A stretch of DNA of 53,869 nt from Verrucomicrobiota bacterium (GTDB lineage Bacteria; Verrucomicrobiota; Verrucomicrobiia; JABWAM01): assembly GCA_016198745.1 (NCBI GenBank), contig JACQHZ010000387.1:1-53869 (forward strand), read 5' to 3'. The notes beneath the pieces were generated by a model, which did not search any database, was not told the origin of the DNA, and worked only from the letters and a program-made list of their open reading frames with translations. Shown here piece by piece: positions 9,401 through 17,197 of the stretch (position 1 is its first letter; each line of letters begins with the position of its first letter). The translations under genes were made by a program, and so were the position numbers.

Positions 9401-10420
9401 GGGACTCTGAATATTTACGAATGCGAGGGCGACCGATACGATGGTTACTGTCTGGCGCACAGCAACCCCGAGGCGATGTTGCTGGGGCGACTTCCATACT
9501 TTCTCCATGCCGTGGACGCGGCGGGACTCAAGTTCGAACGCAACGACGAGACGACCGTGGTCCCCACTCGCAACGGACGTTGCGACATCCACGACAAAGG
9601 GCTTATGCCGCCGCGCGGCTGGTCCAACACGGGCGTGACCATCCTTTCGCAGGCGAGCAAGCCCACGAAGATCGCGGTGTCCATCCAAAGCTACGGTCAG
9701 GCGCGCGGCTTTTATCAACTCTTTTACGGCTTTCCCGAACTGGATGTGTTCAAGCGTCCGAACGCCGGGAAGCTCGTGGAGGAACAGCATGCGGCGTCAC
9801 TCGTGAAATTCGAAGCGCAGAACCTGTTCAAGGACCCACCGGAGTGCCGCAACTATGGGGTCCATTTCGGCGGCCTGGACCAGACTTTCCCTTACATCGA
9901 GTGTCCGCGCCACGATCCGTCCAAGCTCGCGTATCGTCTCGAACACGGCGGCACCCACATCGAGCTGCCTGTGTTTCTGGATGCCGAAACCCAGAAGCCG
10001 CTGTCACAGGTCGCGGTGATCGCCCGGACGACTTATGCAAACGGGAAAGTCCAGGAGGCGTCCTTTTCATCGGGGGGCGTGACGGACGTGTACTTCCGTC
10101 CGCTTGACGACAAAGCGCGCATCCAACTCAACCTGAAGTCTGCCAAGGGTGGTTACACGGCGCCCACAACATTCCGAATCTGGGATGCGCGCGGCCAATC
10201 GGTCATGGATTCGAGCGTTTTCATGGCGGGCAAGCGCAGCGAGATCTCTGTCACCCTTGATCCAGGCAAAAACCCAATTCCTTGGCGGCTCATGATGGCG
10301 TCGTACGGCGACAATCAGCTTACCTTCACCGGCGCGGACGAACTCTTTTTCGCCCGCAAGCCCGACGAGTTCAACCAGATCCTTTCGCAGATTCCCATTT
10401 ATGCCGAGCCGGCAAAATAA
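6458..10420 (+). CDS. Giant secreted PL26/YetA-like (exo-rhamnogalacturonan lyase-like) protein
   Basis: About 1320 residues with a signal peptide (IAFLITVAGWSTAMGAS). A GTG 18 bases upstream is an alternative start; neither has a clear ribosome site. Residues 30-140 look like a beta-sandwich. At about 165 begins a segment (TTGVPMPKGALKNIDG, VPSQFIVRATW, GWVKWVGVDF) with the feel of the N-terminal RIFT barrel of the PcRGLX/YetA family. The middle is beta-rich, and about 670-1010 has an alpha-toroid character (WESNKNQAQLTRVWQSSH, GHWIDIENYFIRYYLTGDRR). These are the three parts expected of a PL26-type lyase. The assignment is from remembered family features and could be an unclassified relative. 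It lies between the pseudopilin and a TIM-barrel protein in one plus-strand operon. Confidence 0.55.
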   Translation: MNIGLTHAMIAFLITVAGWSTAMGASQPLLQEQSFLQPTMSESGLALWDAASRVEVFADRQVYFADDVDGQFLVAFLGKVKTEDADNRTIQLELKDAKSGKPLETKRVTPVLGPKLPVIIPTMELKPGQYELTATLKDELGNIVAQASRKFERSTQTVKGSKFPSKGIPIFAHAQSHVPDGEWPITTGVPMPKGALKNIDGLALLENGNPVPSQFIVRATWSPNGWVKWVGVDFIARYDKGNRPSHGDSALKPREYRLVKTVAADAAKGVINHAPTILVGESPDKIVVNTGVIRFEINPKQFAGIEKAWIGNDLIVDGLGGSFVVDDKGNRFDSAYSKEAHVVVEENGPVQTTIAAKGWYCLPRPGGGNEAGEPLCKFVIRFKAYAGQPFVSVSHFTINTIPDQYVTTKLADVGFEVVPSGRVDKWHFGFDGKSQEGAAVSKPTSIFLHQDRGDHFRLMADDTKLAEGKRSDGWMTAQATNGSITYFLRDVYQKFPKELELDLSPDAGRSKLVAHFWPKHGHKAFTEEEELARDQIYKVRYAHQGKLLNFLIPDNYHKRLEQFNREEPWAGDHELMIVDAAKNLSQMQAASGQGTVISSDLIIRFDAKPRASDALRAQAGLIQQSPHALPDPKWSCATDVLGPVAPRDPEKFGSAEKLLDTAYSFYRRAIIEAGDEYGLWIYGGVHSSWESNKNQAQLTRVWQSSHYQNVFQAWLLYFRSGLPEHFEWARMHSSQYLDVGVCNYLAYPKGAHSYSHIGDIGGGINHCKGFMPWTGRSGVWGHWIDIENYFIRYYLTGDRRGLDMAETWIQNHYKMRSSNALNLPTSGDGYQDPKKLAEISVYLKAHPDLKKEQYPPWIRDEQAKPPQFNPREVFVPLGEMTQYYQATWNPQALIYLNDLAEYLNPPFERTNSPSLSAFGKHWQDWYYDLTRDPRVINRIKEHLESERRKNRHRGYDSFAAFLYHTTGDTTFLKAAISGVYSGTLNIYECEGDRYDGYCLAHSNPEAMLLGRLPYFLHAVDAAGLKFERNDETTVVPTRNGRCDIHDKGLMPPRGWSNTGVTILSQASKPTKIAVSIQSYGQARGFYQLFYGFPELDVFKRPNAGKLVEEQHAASLVKFEAQNLFKDPPECRNYGVHFGGLDQTFPYIECPRHDPSKLAYRLEHGGTHIELPVFLDAETQKPLSQVAVIARTTYANGKVQEASFSSGGVTDVYFRPLDDKARIQLNLKSAKGGYTAPTTFRIWDARGQSVMDSSVFMAGKRSEISVTLDPGKNPIPWRLMMASYGDNQLTFTGADELFFARKPDEFNQILSQIPIYAEPAK

Positions 10421-10428
10421 AACATTCC

Positions 10429-12873
10429 ATGAAAGCATCTTCAACACACAATCCATTTTCGACTCACGAACGCATTCGGATCGGGTTTGACGAAACGTCC
10501 AATGGGTGTCCCATCCATTTTGCTGATGCCCGCTTGCCCAAAGTGAGTCTCTTTTCCTTGATGGCGGTGCTGTACCAAACCAAGGAAGGCGGGTCCTATG
10601 CCGAGGCATGGCCCGGCGGGAAACGTCCCGATAACGGTGTTGGATTCGAGTTGGTCTCCCGGAAGCAATCAAACAAGGGCGGGATTGCGAACCTGCGCAT
10701 CCAGACCAGAACCGAACATTTTCGTGTGACGAAGGAATTTACGCTCGACGCCAAACGTCCGTGGCTGCAGGCGCGTTACACGCTGGTTTCGACCGGCGCG
10801 CCGCTCAAAGCGTTCGCCACCCAGCTTCAAGCGCCCGCTCTTTTTTATGGTCCTGACCTGGAAAATCCGCTCCATGCCGACCTCATTGACTTTTCATTTG
10901 GTCGCATCCTGCCCAACGGATTTGAAGCGCCGCCCTATCTGACCTTTTGGGTCAAGGGACGCAAATCGGGATTTCTGCTCTGGACGGAAAATCGGGAAGC
11001 CATGCGAAGAATTTTCCCCCGCGATGAGCGGGTCGAGGGAGTGCATCCCTCCCAAAGCTGTGGAAGCAGCGACACGACAAATGCCGAATGGGACGAATCT
11101 TATTTTCGAAAACCCTGCGTTTGGGAATTTTATCTTTGGCCAATCCGATCCGGCGAGTGGCGTGATGCAACCCGCCAGCTCGCGTCCATGAAGTTTTGCA
11201 GTTGGAATCCGCGCCAGATTTTTTTCAGCGGCAGCGCTGAAAAAACACCGGGCGGACCTTGCCTTTCCGCCAACGAGTTGGCGGCAGCCAATCGTCAGGC
11301 GGTTGCCAAAGGTCCTGCGCCCAAGCGTTGGTGGCACATTCGCAGCCCGTCGGGAAACTCACTGCTTTATGCGCAAGACCCCGCGGGGACTGCCCCATTG
11401 AAGGTTCGACACGGATTGAAGGGGTGGTTTCGCGTCAAAATCCGCGTCCATGGTGGTTCCGGGGTCATGTTTCAAGGCCCGGATGCGCCGTTCCCCATTC
11501 CTTTCAGTCATGATGCCACCACTCCTGGATGGGCCGGTGATCATCCATTCCATAACGCCTTGCTCCAACGCCCCAAGGAAATCGAATTGGATGCCGGCGC
11601 CTGGAATCTGCAGGAAAAAGCGTTTGAGTTACACCCTTATCCCACGATGTACGCTCAATCCATCATCAGCCAGGTGCGCTTCGAACCTGTCCATGTCGCC
11701 ACGCAGTCGGGAGTTGCTGTATCGCCGCTGGCAGCGGCTCCTACACCTGAGCAGTTACCAAAAATTGAGCTTGCGGGCATTGCGGATGCCCCGGATATCG
11801 CCTTTGCTGACAACACCCTCAGCGATCGCCCCTACCGGGCCAATGTGGCGGAGCACGCGCGCCTGGGTTTTCGGAGGCTCTATTGGCGCGCAGACGGCCA
11901 GTGCTGCGATTTTCACACCAAAGTCGGCACGGTGGGCTATGCGGATCGATGCGCCCACGCCGTTTTCACTCCGATTGCCATTTTCTTTGGTTTGGTTCTG
12001 CGTAAATACAACCTTCTCGCCGTTGCCGTCGAAGAAGCGCGCCGTTGCGGCATGGAGATTTATGGCTACATGCGGATCAACGGTTTTGGGGGCAATGTCA
12101 TCCCAAAATTTTACATGGATCACCCTGAACTGCACGACGAAAGGGAAATCGGCGGCAATTCTCCCCGCATGTGTTTTTATCTGCCTGAATTTCGAAAGTG
12201 GAAGGTCGAGATTGCCCGCGAAGTGGTCCGGCACGGGGTGGATGGACTGCTGATCGATCTGACGCGCTCACCGCCCATGATCGAATATCATCCCGCTGTG
12301 GTCAGGGCTTATGAAGGAAAGCATGGATGCCTGCCTCCTCGAAATCTGAAACGGGGTTACGTCAGTTATGGAATTCATCCGTTGGAAACGGGTGAGGAAT
12401 GGATCCGCTGGTGGAAATTTCGCGCGGAAGGTTTTACCCAATTTGGACGCGAATTGCGCGCAATGCTGGCCGAGGAAGGCAAACCGCAACTGCCCATTCA
12501 TTTGCAAGTGCGCCCCAAAATGGCGTTGTTCGACGGGCTGGATCTTCCGGTCTGGGTGAATGAAGGACTGGCGGATCTCCTCAACGTCTGGCCGACCACC
12601 GATTTTGAAGTGCCCAACGAGATCTTTGAAACGACGCGCGGCAAGATGCCCGTGCGCTGTACCGTGGTGGCCACTGGCGGTGATCGCGTTCCCGAATCCG
12701 ACGATCGGATGAGGCGGGTTCTTAAAGATCCGCGTTATCAGGGACTGACGATCTACGAAAGCAACGGGGCCGTCTGGTCGCCTCACTGGCGCAGCGCCAT
12801 CGAACGCATCGTCCACGTAACTACTCAGGTTCACGGTCCAAGGGTTCACGGTTCAGCGGTTGGAAAAGCATGA
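10429..12873 (+). CDS. Glycosidase-like protein, beta-sandwich plus TIM barrel
   Basis: An 814-residue protein whose ATG lies 8 bases after the preceding stop, indicating cotranscription. The first half is beta-rich (galactose-mutarotase-like feel: VTKEFTLDAKRPWLQARYTL). The second half looks like a (beta/alpha)8 glycosidase of the GHL10/DUF type: ARLGFRRLYWRADG, AVEEARRCGMEIYGYMRING, VRHGVDGLLIDLTRSPP and VNEGLADLLNVWPT are successive strand-loop units, with acidic residues at strand ends. I do not recognise a CAZy family. There is no signal peptide, unlike its upstream neighbour. The last 18 or so codons, after IERIVHV, are written by the repeat element that begins at 12817, so the natural C-terminus has been replaced. 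Confidence 0.65.
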   Translation: MKASSTHNPFSTHERIRIGFDETSNGCPIHFADARLPKVSLFSLMAVLYQTKEGGSYAEAWPGGKRPDNGVGFELVSRKQSNKGGIANLRIQTRTEHFRVTKEFTLDAKRPWLQARYTLVSTGAPLKAFATQLQAPALFYGPDLENPLHADLIDFSFGRILPNGFEAPPYLTFWVKGRKSGFLLWTENREAMRRIFPRDERVEGVHPSQSCGSSDTTNAEWDESYFRKPCVWEFYLWPIRSGEWRDATRQLASMKFCSWNPRQIFFSGSAEKTPGGPCLSANELAAANRQAVAKGPAPKRWWHIRSPSGNSLLYAQDPAGTAPLKVRHGLKGWFRVKIRVHGGSGVMFQGPDAPFPIPFSHDATTPGWAGDHPFHNALLQRPKEIELDAGAWNLQEKAFELHPYPTMYAQSIISQVRFEPVHVATQSGVAVSPLAAAPTPEQLPKIELAGIADAPDIAFADNTLSDRPYRANVAEHARLGFRRLYWRADGQCCDFHTKVGTVGYADRCAHAVFTPIAIFFGLVLRKYNLLAVAVEEARRCGMEIYGYMRINGFGGNVIPKFYMDHPELHDEREIGGNSPRMCFYLPEFRKWKVEIAREVVRHGVDGLLIDLTRSPPMIEYHPAVVRAYEGKHGCLPPRNLKRGYVSYGIHPLETGEEWIRWWKFRAEGFTQFGRELRAMLAEEGKPQLPIHLQVRPKMALFDGLDLPVWVNEGLADLLNVWPTTDFEVPNEIFETTRGKMPVRCTVVATGGDRVPESDDRMRRVLKDPRYQGLTIYESNGAVWSPHWRSAIERIVHVTTQVHGPRVHGSAVGKA

Positions 12874-13005
12874 AGACTCGTCTCGGCGAAGCCCATCCGA
12901 TTACGCCAAAGCTTGCGTTGCGACGGCAAGCAGGGGAGACTGGCTCGAGCGTTTTATCTTCCAACCCTTGAACCGTTGAACTGTGAACCTGACAACCTGA
13001 GCCGT
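12817..13005. repeat. Miniature inverted-repeat element bounded by GTAACTACTCAG
   Basis: The left end reads GTAACTACTCAGGTTCACGG and the right end CAACCTGAGCCGTTA. Inside are inverted GAACC words (GGTTCACGGTTCAGCGGTTGG against CCAACCCTTGAACCGTTGAA) around about 95 bases with no gene. The same terminal word bounds the larger element 14276-14847. The element supplies the last codons and stop of the upstream gene and ends against the start codon of the C45 gene, which therefore lacks a normal ribosome site. Confidence 0.65.
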
Positions 13006-13006
13006 T

Positions 13007-14086
13007 ATGAAATTCCATCGCTACTCGCCGGAAGGAAATGTTCCGCTGTTGAGTTTTGAAGGCAGTTCCTTTGAATGCGGCCAACAACTTGGTCTCGCCT
13101 GGCAACATTCCTTGAAATTGAACGCCGCCGCAGCCAAGGGCCGCTGGATTCCCTGGTGGTGGAAAGGTCGCGGCGGCATCGCGGCGGCCATGGTCGCGCG
13201 CGTGGCGCCCCATCTCGTCGATCTCATCCGCGGCATGGCGGCGGGGGCCGGTATTGATGAATCCCTTTGCGGTTATTCCCCCATTGCCGCGCCTCTTGGG
13301 CCGGAGCACCCTGGAATGGGTGGACTGGAAAGCTGCACCTCTTTCGCCATTCATCCGGACCAAACGCTGGACGGACACGCGATCTCAGGCCAGACCAAGG
13401 ACACGGGTTTTCACCGGACTTCTTTTTATCAGGTGTTGCGTCTGAAACCAAACGACGCGCCGGGTCATCTCACCCTGACTTATCCCGGCGAACTTTTGGG
13501 TCACGGCTTCGCGCAAACGGGGATGAGCCTCTTCCGCAATTCCCTGTTTGCCACCCCTCGAAAAAAAAGCGCGGCCAAACTGTCCTTTGACGCCTTTGGC
13601 CTGCTCGCGCTTTTTTCCCGGCGATTGGACGATGTCATCGAAATGGCCCGACGTCATCGTGTGCAAACGGTGGCCCATATCACCGTGGCAGAAGCCTCCG
13701 GCCAAACCGCAGGTTTCGAGTTTTGCGACGGAAGAATGCAAATCATTCCGGCGCGAAAAGGGATTTATGCACATGCCAATCACGTGGTTGGCGGAAAACT
13801 CAAGCCCCTGGAAAACGCCGGGGATCGAAAAACATCCGCAGCAGGCGCCTCCTCTCGCCGTCAAAAGCGGTTATATGAATTGATGGAACAAAACCGTGGC
13901 CGCCTGACGCCGCAGATCATGCTTCAGAACCTGTCGGACCATGAGAATTATCCGCTCTCCATCTGCGCCCACCGCGACAAGGAATCTCACACCACGGCGT
14001 GCGTTATCGCGGAACCGACGCGTGGGCTTCTCCACGTGACGCGCGGCGCGCCCTGCCAAAACTGGCCGATCACCTACCGCCTCTGA
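13007..14086 (+). CDS. C45-family Ntn hydrolase/acyltransferase, second paralogue
   Basis: A 359-residue relative of the protein at 2830-3855. The N-terminal segment SFECGQQLGLAW corresponds to YEMGVQFGRA of the first copy. The presumed autocatalytic nucleophile is Cys110 in LESCTSFA, followed by AISGQTKD (125-132), the family's Gly-Gln-x-x-Asp turn. Later blocks IYAHANHVV and DHENYPLSICAH fit the family. Sequence identity to the first paralogue is low, so the two probably act on different amides. It is the last gene of the plus-strand locus, mirroring the downstream position of C45 in the ancestral minus-strand operon. No signal peptide. The start codon abuts the repeat element, with no Shine-Dalgarno visible. 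Confidence 0.82.
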   Translation: MKFHRYSPEGNVPLLSFEGSSFECGQQLGLAWQHSLKLNAAAAKGRWIPWWWKGRGGIAAAMVARVAPHLVDLIRGMAAGAGIDESLCGYSPIAAPLGPEHPGMGGLESCTSFAIHPDQTLDGHAISGQTKDTGFHRTSFYQVLRLKPNDAPGHLTLTYPGELLGHGFAQTGMSLFRNSLFATPRKKSAAKLSFDAFGLLALFSRRLDDVIEMARRHRVQTVAHITVAEASGQTAGFEFCDGRMQIIPARKGIYAHANHVVGGKLKPLENAGDRKTSAAGASSRRQKRLYELMEQNRGRLTPQIMLQNLSDHENYPLSICAHRDKESHTTACVIAEPTRGLLHVTRGAPCQNWPITYRL

Positions 14087-14088
14087 AT

Positions 14089-14112
14089 CGTAAAAGTGTC
14101 CGTAAAAGTGTA
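14089..14112. repeat. Short tandem repeat CGTAAAAGTGT
   Basis: Two adjacent 12-base units, CGTAAAAGTGTC and CGTAAAAGTGTA, directly after the C45 stop. They lie close to the right boundary of the inserted segment (3954-14141). Confidence 0.6.
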
Positions 14113-14130
14113 AAAGAGCGTGTCCGAAAA

Positions 14131-14265
14131 TCAGGTGCGGGTTTCGTCCCAGTGGCGGAACCCCTTCGTCAGATAATCGAGCATCGAGCCGATCTGCAGC
14201 GCCGTGGCCCGTCCGAACTGGACGCCCATCTCGTAATGCGAACCGCTCGTTTCAACGTAAAACAT
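14131..14265 (-). pseudogene. 5' fragment of the C45 gene
   Basis: From the ATG at 14265 the sequence encodes MFYVETSGSHYEMGVQ and continues through TKGFRHWDE, identical in protein to the first 41 residues of the gene at 3855, then reads TRT and a stop. DNA identity to 3732-3855 is very high. The rest of the gene is absent. The 44-codon frame is intact but lacks the nucleophile and the ribosome site, so it is a remnant and the right-hand member of the direct repeat flanking the GntR locus. Confidence 0.92.
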
Positions 14266-14416
14266 GGTTCTTCCGTAACTGCTCAGGTTCAAGATTCAGA
14301 GTTGTTTTCCCGCGAAAAATTCCTTTCCCTTTTCTCATATTTTTCTGTGCTGAATAGTTACAATGGGCGCCGTTGCCTCAGACGGATGGCAAGCCACTTC
14401 GGCACGCTCAGGACTT

Positions 14417-14433
14417 GCCCGCCAAAGGCGGGC
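14417..14433. repeat. Hairpin GCCCGCC-AAA-GGCGGGC
   Basis: A perfect 7-base-pair stem with an AAA loop inside the non-coding element 14276-14847. A shortened relative is seen near 5448. No T-run follows it. Confidence 0.7.
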
Positions 14434-14662
14434 TTGTTCCGAGTGCAATCGAGGGGCAAACCGTCAGGTCCCACTGTTGCCACTCTTTCAAATTGCGCAA
14501 TTTCCTGTGACGATCGTTACAAGAATCTGTCACTTTCAAATAACTACTTGGGTTCAGGGGGTTGCGGCGTGCGACAACTTTCCGGCCCGCGCTTCGTAGC
14601 CCGGCAATTTCGGCGGACGAAGGAGCGTCATTTTCTTTTCCATCTGGAGTTTTGGTGTGTGG

Positions 14663-14690
14663 CACAGCCCCGAAAGCTTTCGGGGCTGTG
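14663..14690. repeat. Perfect 28-base palindrome
   Basis: The halves CACAGCCCCGAAAG and CTTTCGGGGCTGTG are exact complements. A related CACAGCC/GGCTGTG pair follows within 40 bases (about 14704-14728). It lies downstream of the glycosidase stop on the minus strand but has no T-run, so it is a repetitive palindrome more than a standard terminator. Confidence 0.75.
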
Positions 14691-14843
14691 TTCCAACGGC
14701 AAAAGCACAGCCGGGGGCGGCTGTGCCACATCTTCTAATGCTTCAATATCCTCCAATCGTTTAATCTTCATATTTGCCCAACTTCTGAACCTTTGAACCA
14801 TGAACCGTGAACCCCCGCTTTTTCGAGGGCAGGCTCTGAGTAG

Positions 14844-16910
14844 TTACACCATATCCATCTCGAACCAGAATGCCAGCGCCGCGGTATCATGGCCGATTTG
14901 CACTTGAATCCTGGCCTCGCTCGAGTTGTTTTGGAATGGAACATCGCTTCCCGAAAGCAACTCCGTCACCCGTTTCAGGCGTTTCCCCTTTGGAACCTGG
15001 AGCGTCATCGGAAACGCGGTCGGCTCTTTGAAATAGGAGGTCACCAAGCCCAGATAACCACCCTCGCCTTCCAGCGGAAAAAATTCGAACGTTGACACGT
15101 CCCGCTGATCGAATGGTCGCAATCGTTTCATTGGCACCTCCGGGGGCCAGTTCTCAACGCGCAACGCCGGCTTCGTTCCCGCCACCCACTCGACCAGCAG
15201 CGGCAAAAGGGTGTGCGCGCGATTCAGGACGGTCGTGTGGAAGGCCGGGCTCTCCGCCGTGCGCGTCGGAAAGCCGGCGAGCCACACCATGCGACCCCTT
15301 CCCTTTAGCGAAAGGATTGCGGGGCTGTCCTCAAACGAGGCCAAAACCTCCGCGTCGGACGGCGCGTCCGCGATCACGCAATGGCGCAGCGCGAAGATCG
15401 GCACGTGCGCGCCGCCCAGGTAGCGTTGCGCGCCTGCTTCGTCCATGGTTTCAAGCGTTGCGAGAGCGGGATGCTTGGCCGTCAATTGGAAGGGTCGTTG
15501 CTTCGGCGCTTCCTCGCGAATGCGAATGCCGAATTGTTCCTCGAGAAATGACCTTGTCCGAGGCGCGCCCGTCTCAGTCGCCGAACCGAGATTGCCCAGA
15601 ATGACCAGGTTACCGCCGCGGTCCATGTAAGCCCGCAGCGCGGCGGCCTGATGATCCGATAAACAATCGAGTTCAGGCAGGACGATGACGCGGAATTCAG
15701 ACAGTGACCGCTCATCCATGCGACGATCAGGAAGAAAAGCGTAGGGAATGCCCTTGTGACGCAACGCCTCCGCGACCGGCATGACGCGCGTGCCGTCGTA
15801 CGAGTCGGGCACGGTCGCGGGCAATGGGCGCGCGAAAATTTCCGTCTGCGCGCCGTGGACGATGGCGGCGTGCTTGAGCGGTTGGACCTGTGCAAAATAG
15901 CGGTCAAGTTTGAAACAGGCTTCGTAGGTTTCCTGCACCGGAGATGCTTTCTGAAAGTGGTAGCAGTACGGCGTAACCTGGTTGATGCCGCACGCGAGCG
16001 GTACGAGCGCCGACCAATAGCCATCCTCTCGACCCAGCGGACGCGTGAACGTCGGGTGCGAAAAGCCCTGCACGACCATCTCCGCCTCTTTCTCGTCGGG
16101 CACGATGCCGCGCAGGAAACGGCACCATTCGCTCAAATAAACCTCGGCGGGATTGAAGTGGCGCTCGTGAAACGTGTAGTACGGGTCGGTGCTGAGGCCG
16201 TCGAGGCGCTCGATCATGCCCGATAAATCCACGCCCGTGCTCCACGGGTTGAGCCACAGGTCGCTGGCGGGCGATGCTTGAAAGACCGCCTTGATGCGCG
16301 GGTTGACGGCATGAATGACCGCGGCCATCTCGCCGTGAACGCAATTCCATCGGTCCATTTTCCATTTCAGATAGGCGCGCCAACACGCGTCGCGCCAATC
16401 TTCCGCCTTTGGTTCGGTTTTGAGCGGCATCTCGCCGCCGATCTCGCGCGCATAATCCGCGCGGCAGGTCTTGCAGTAGCAGCCGGAGAGCAGGAACGCT
16501 TCGTCGTTGAGCGAGAGGCGCGTCACCCCCGGCAACCCGGCCAGGCGCTGCAGAAACGCGATGTATCGCGCTTTGAACTTCCGATTGAACGGACAACCCC
16601 AGCTCGACGCGCTCAGCCCATCCTGGTCGCGCACGTCCTCGGCGGTGACGAGCCGCTGATCGGGATGCTCGGCCAGGTACGCTTCATCGTACTTCATATA
16701 ACCCGTCATCAGCCAGACATCGAGCTTCAATGCGGCGGCGCGCCGGCAAAACGCAGCAACGAAATCCGCGTCGCGTTGGAACACGAAAATCCCAGCCGCG
16801 CGATACCCCTTCGCCGCGATCTCAGGCAGGAGATCGAACAGTTTCTCCGGCCGGCCTTCCGCATCATGCAGGAACGCGGCGCGGTGGATGAGGCGCGGGA
16901 TGGGTCGCAT
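14844..16910 (-). CDS. GH42-like glycosidase with glutamine-amidotransferase-fold domain
   Basis: A 688-residue protein. The start at 16910 (MRPIPRLIHRAAFL) is chosen because the longer frame runs into the remnant of another gene. Residues 10-390 look like a TIM barrel (GYRAAGIFVFQRD, LKLDVWLMTGYMKYDE, LSLNDEAFLLSGCYCKTC, YFAQVQPL later), with Glu in LNDEA a candidate catalytic acid. About 395-520 resembles the beta-galactosidase trimerisation/GATase-1 fold (FRVIVLPELDCLSDHQA, DRGGNLVILGN). A beta-domain ends the protein. There is no signal peptide. It is not assignable to a named GH family by eye. Its 3' end is duplicated at 3867-3953 and its first six codons at 27601-27618, showing that it once lay between the DUF6067-like gene and C45. 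Confidence 0.7.
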   Translation of the reverse strand: MRPIPRLIHRAAFLHDAEGRPEKLFDLLPEIAAKGYRAAGIFVFQRDADFVAAFCRRAAALKLDVWLMTGYMKYDEAYLAEHPDQRLVTAEDVRDQDGLSASSWGCPFNRKFKARYIAFLQRLAGLPGVTRLSLNDEAFLLSGCYCKTCRADYAREIGGEMPLKTEPKAEDWRDACWRAYLKWKMDRWNCVHGEMAAVIHAVNPRIKAVFQASPASDLWLNPWSTGVDLSGMIERLDGLSTDPYYTFHERHFNPAEVYLSEWCRFLRGIVPDEKEAEMVVQGFSHPTFTRPLGREDGYWSALVPLACGINQVTPYCYHFQKASPVQETYEACFKLDRYFAQVQPLKHAAIVHGAQTEIFARPLPATVPDSYDGTRVMPVAEALRHKGIPYAFLPDRRMDERSLSEFRVIVLPELDCLSDHQAAALRAYMDRGGNLVILGNLGSATETGAPRTRSFLEEQFGIRIREEAPKQRPFQLTAKHPALATLETMDEAGAQRYLGGAHVPIFALRHCVIADAPSDAEVLASFEDSPAILSLKGRGRMVWLAGFPTRTAESPAFHTTVLNRAHTLLPLLVEWVAGTKPALRVENWPPEVPMKRLRPFDQRDVSTFEFFPLEGEGGYLGLVTSYFKEPTAFPMTLQVPKGKRLKRVTELLSGSDVPFQNNSSEARIQVQIGHDTAALAFWFEMDMV

Positions 16911-16985
16911 GGAATGGGTTGTGGTTGCTCGTTTCCGGAGGTAAAAGTGAAGTTTACCGTTGGACGGTAAGGATAGCAAACAGAC
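16893..16985 (-). repeat. Operon-junction direct repeat, copy 1 (glycosidase start / DUF6067-like tail)
   Basis: This 93-base stretch holds the first codons of the glycosidase, the gap, and a decayed tail of the large gene at 27660: the reading LFAILTVQR-stop corresponds to QFAVPAAQR-stop there. The second copy is 27601-27694 in the same orientation. The two copies flank 16986-27600. Confidence 0.88.
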
Positions 16986-17197
16986 CCATCCTAACCACCA
17001 ACCGAATCGCAGTTCAACAGCAAGGTGACGCAAAGAAACAACGATTCTTACGGTCGCTTCCGCGCGCCAGGTCGCGCGCAACACGCTCCAAGAATTCGCG
17101 GCCGCGGGTGATCTTTACGCAGCGGACATTCTGAAGACATGGCCCCAAGAACAACCCTGAAGCACGGATGAACACCTGATCGGTGGCCTTTCTCCCA

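Larger units (their letters stand above)
14276..14847. mobile_element. Non-autonomous element with GTAACT-CTCAG inverted ends
   Basis: The left end is GTAACTGCTCAGGTTCA; the right end is CTGAGTAGTTAC, its inverted counterpart. Between them are GAACC-type repeats, several hairpins and no credible gene. In the uninterrupted copy at 3855-3867 only 11 bases separate C45 and the glycosidase; here about 580 bases do, so this block was inserted there. It replaced the ribosome site of C45 and now supplies the stop codon of the glycosidase. The lack of coding capacity suggests movement in trans or by recombination. Confidence 0.6.

Noticed and set aside
8567-9790. A 407-codon minus-strand open frame
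   Set aside because: It is antisense to the PL26-like gene, Arg/His-rich and without recognisable motifs.
14276-14847. A conventional insertion sequence
   Set aside because: No transposase frame is present between the inverted ends, so it is listed as a non-autonomous element.
16986-17197. A small gene or frame (KITRGREFLERVARDLARG) upstream of the DUF5615 gene
   Set aside because: The frame runs on into the antisense of the DUF5615 gene and resembles common decayed intergenic DNA; no start, ribosome site or family could be supported.
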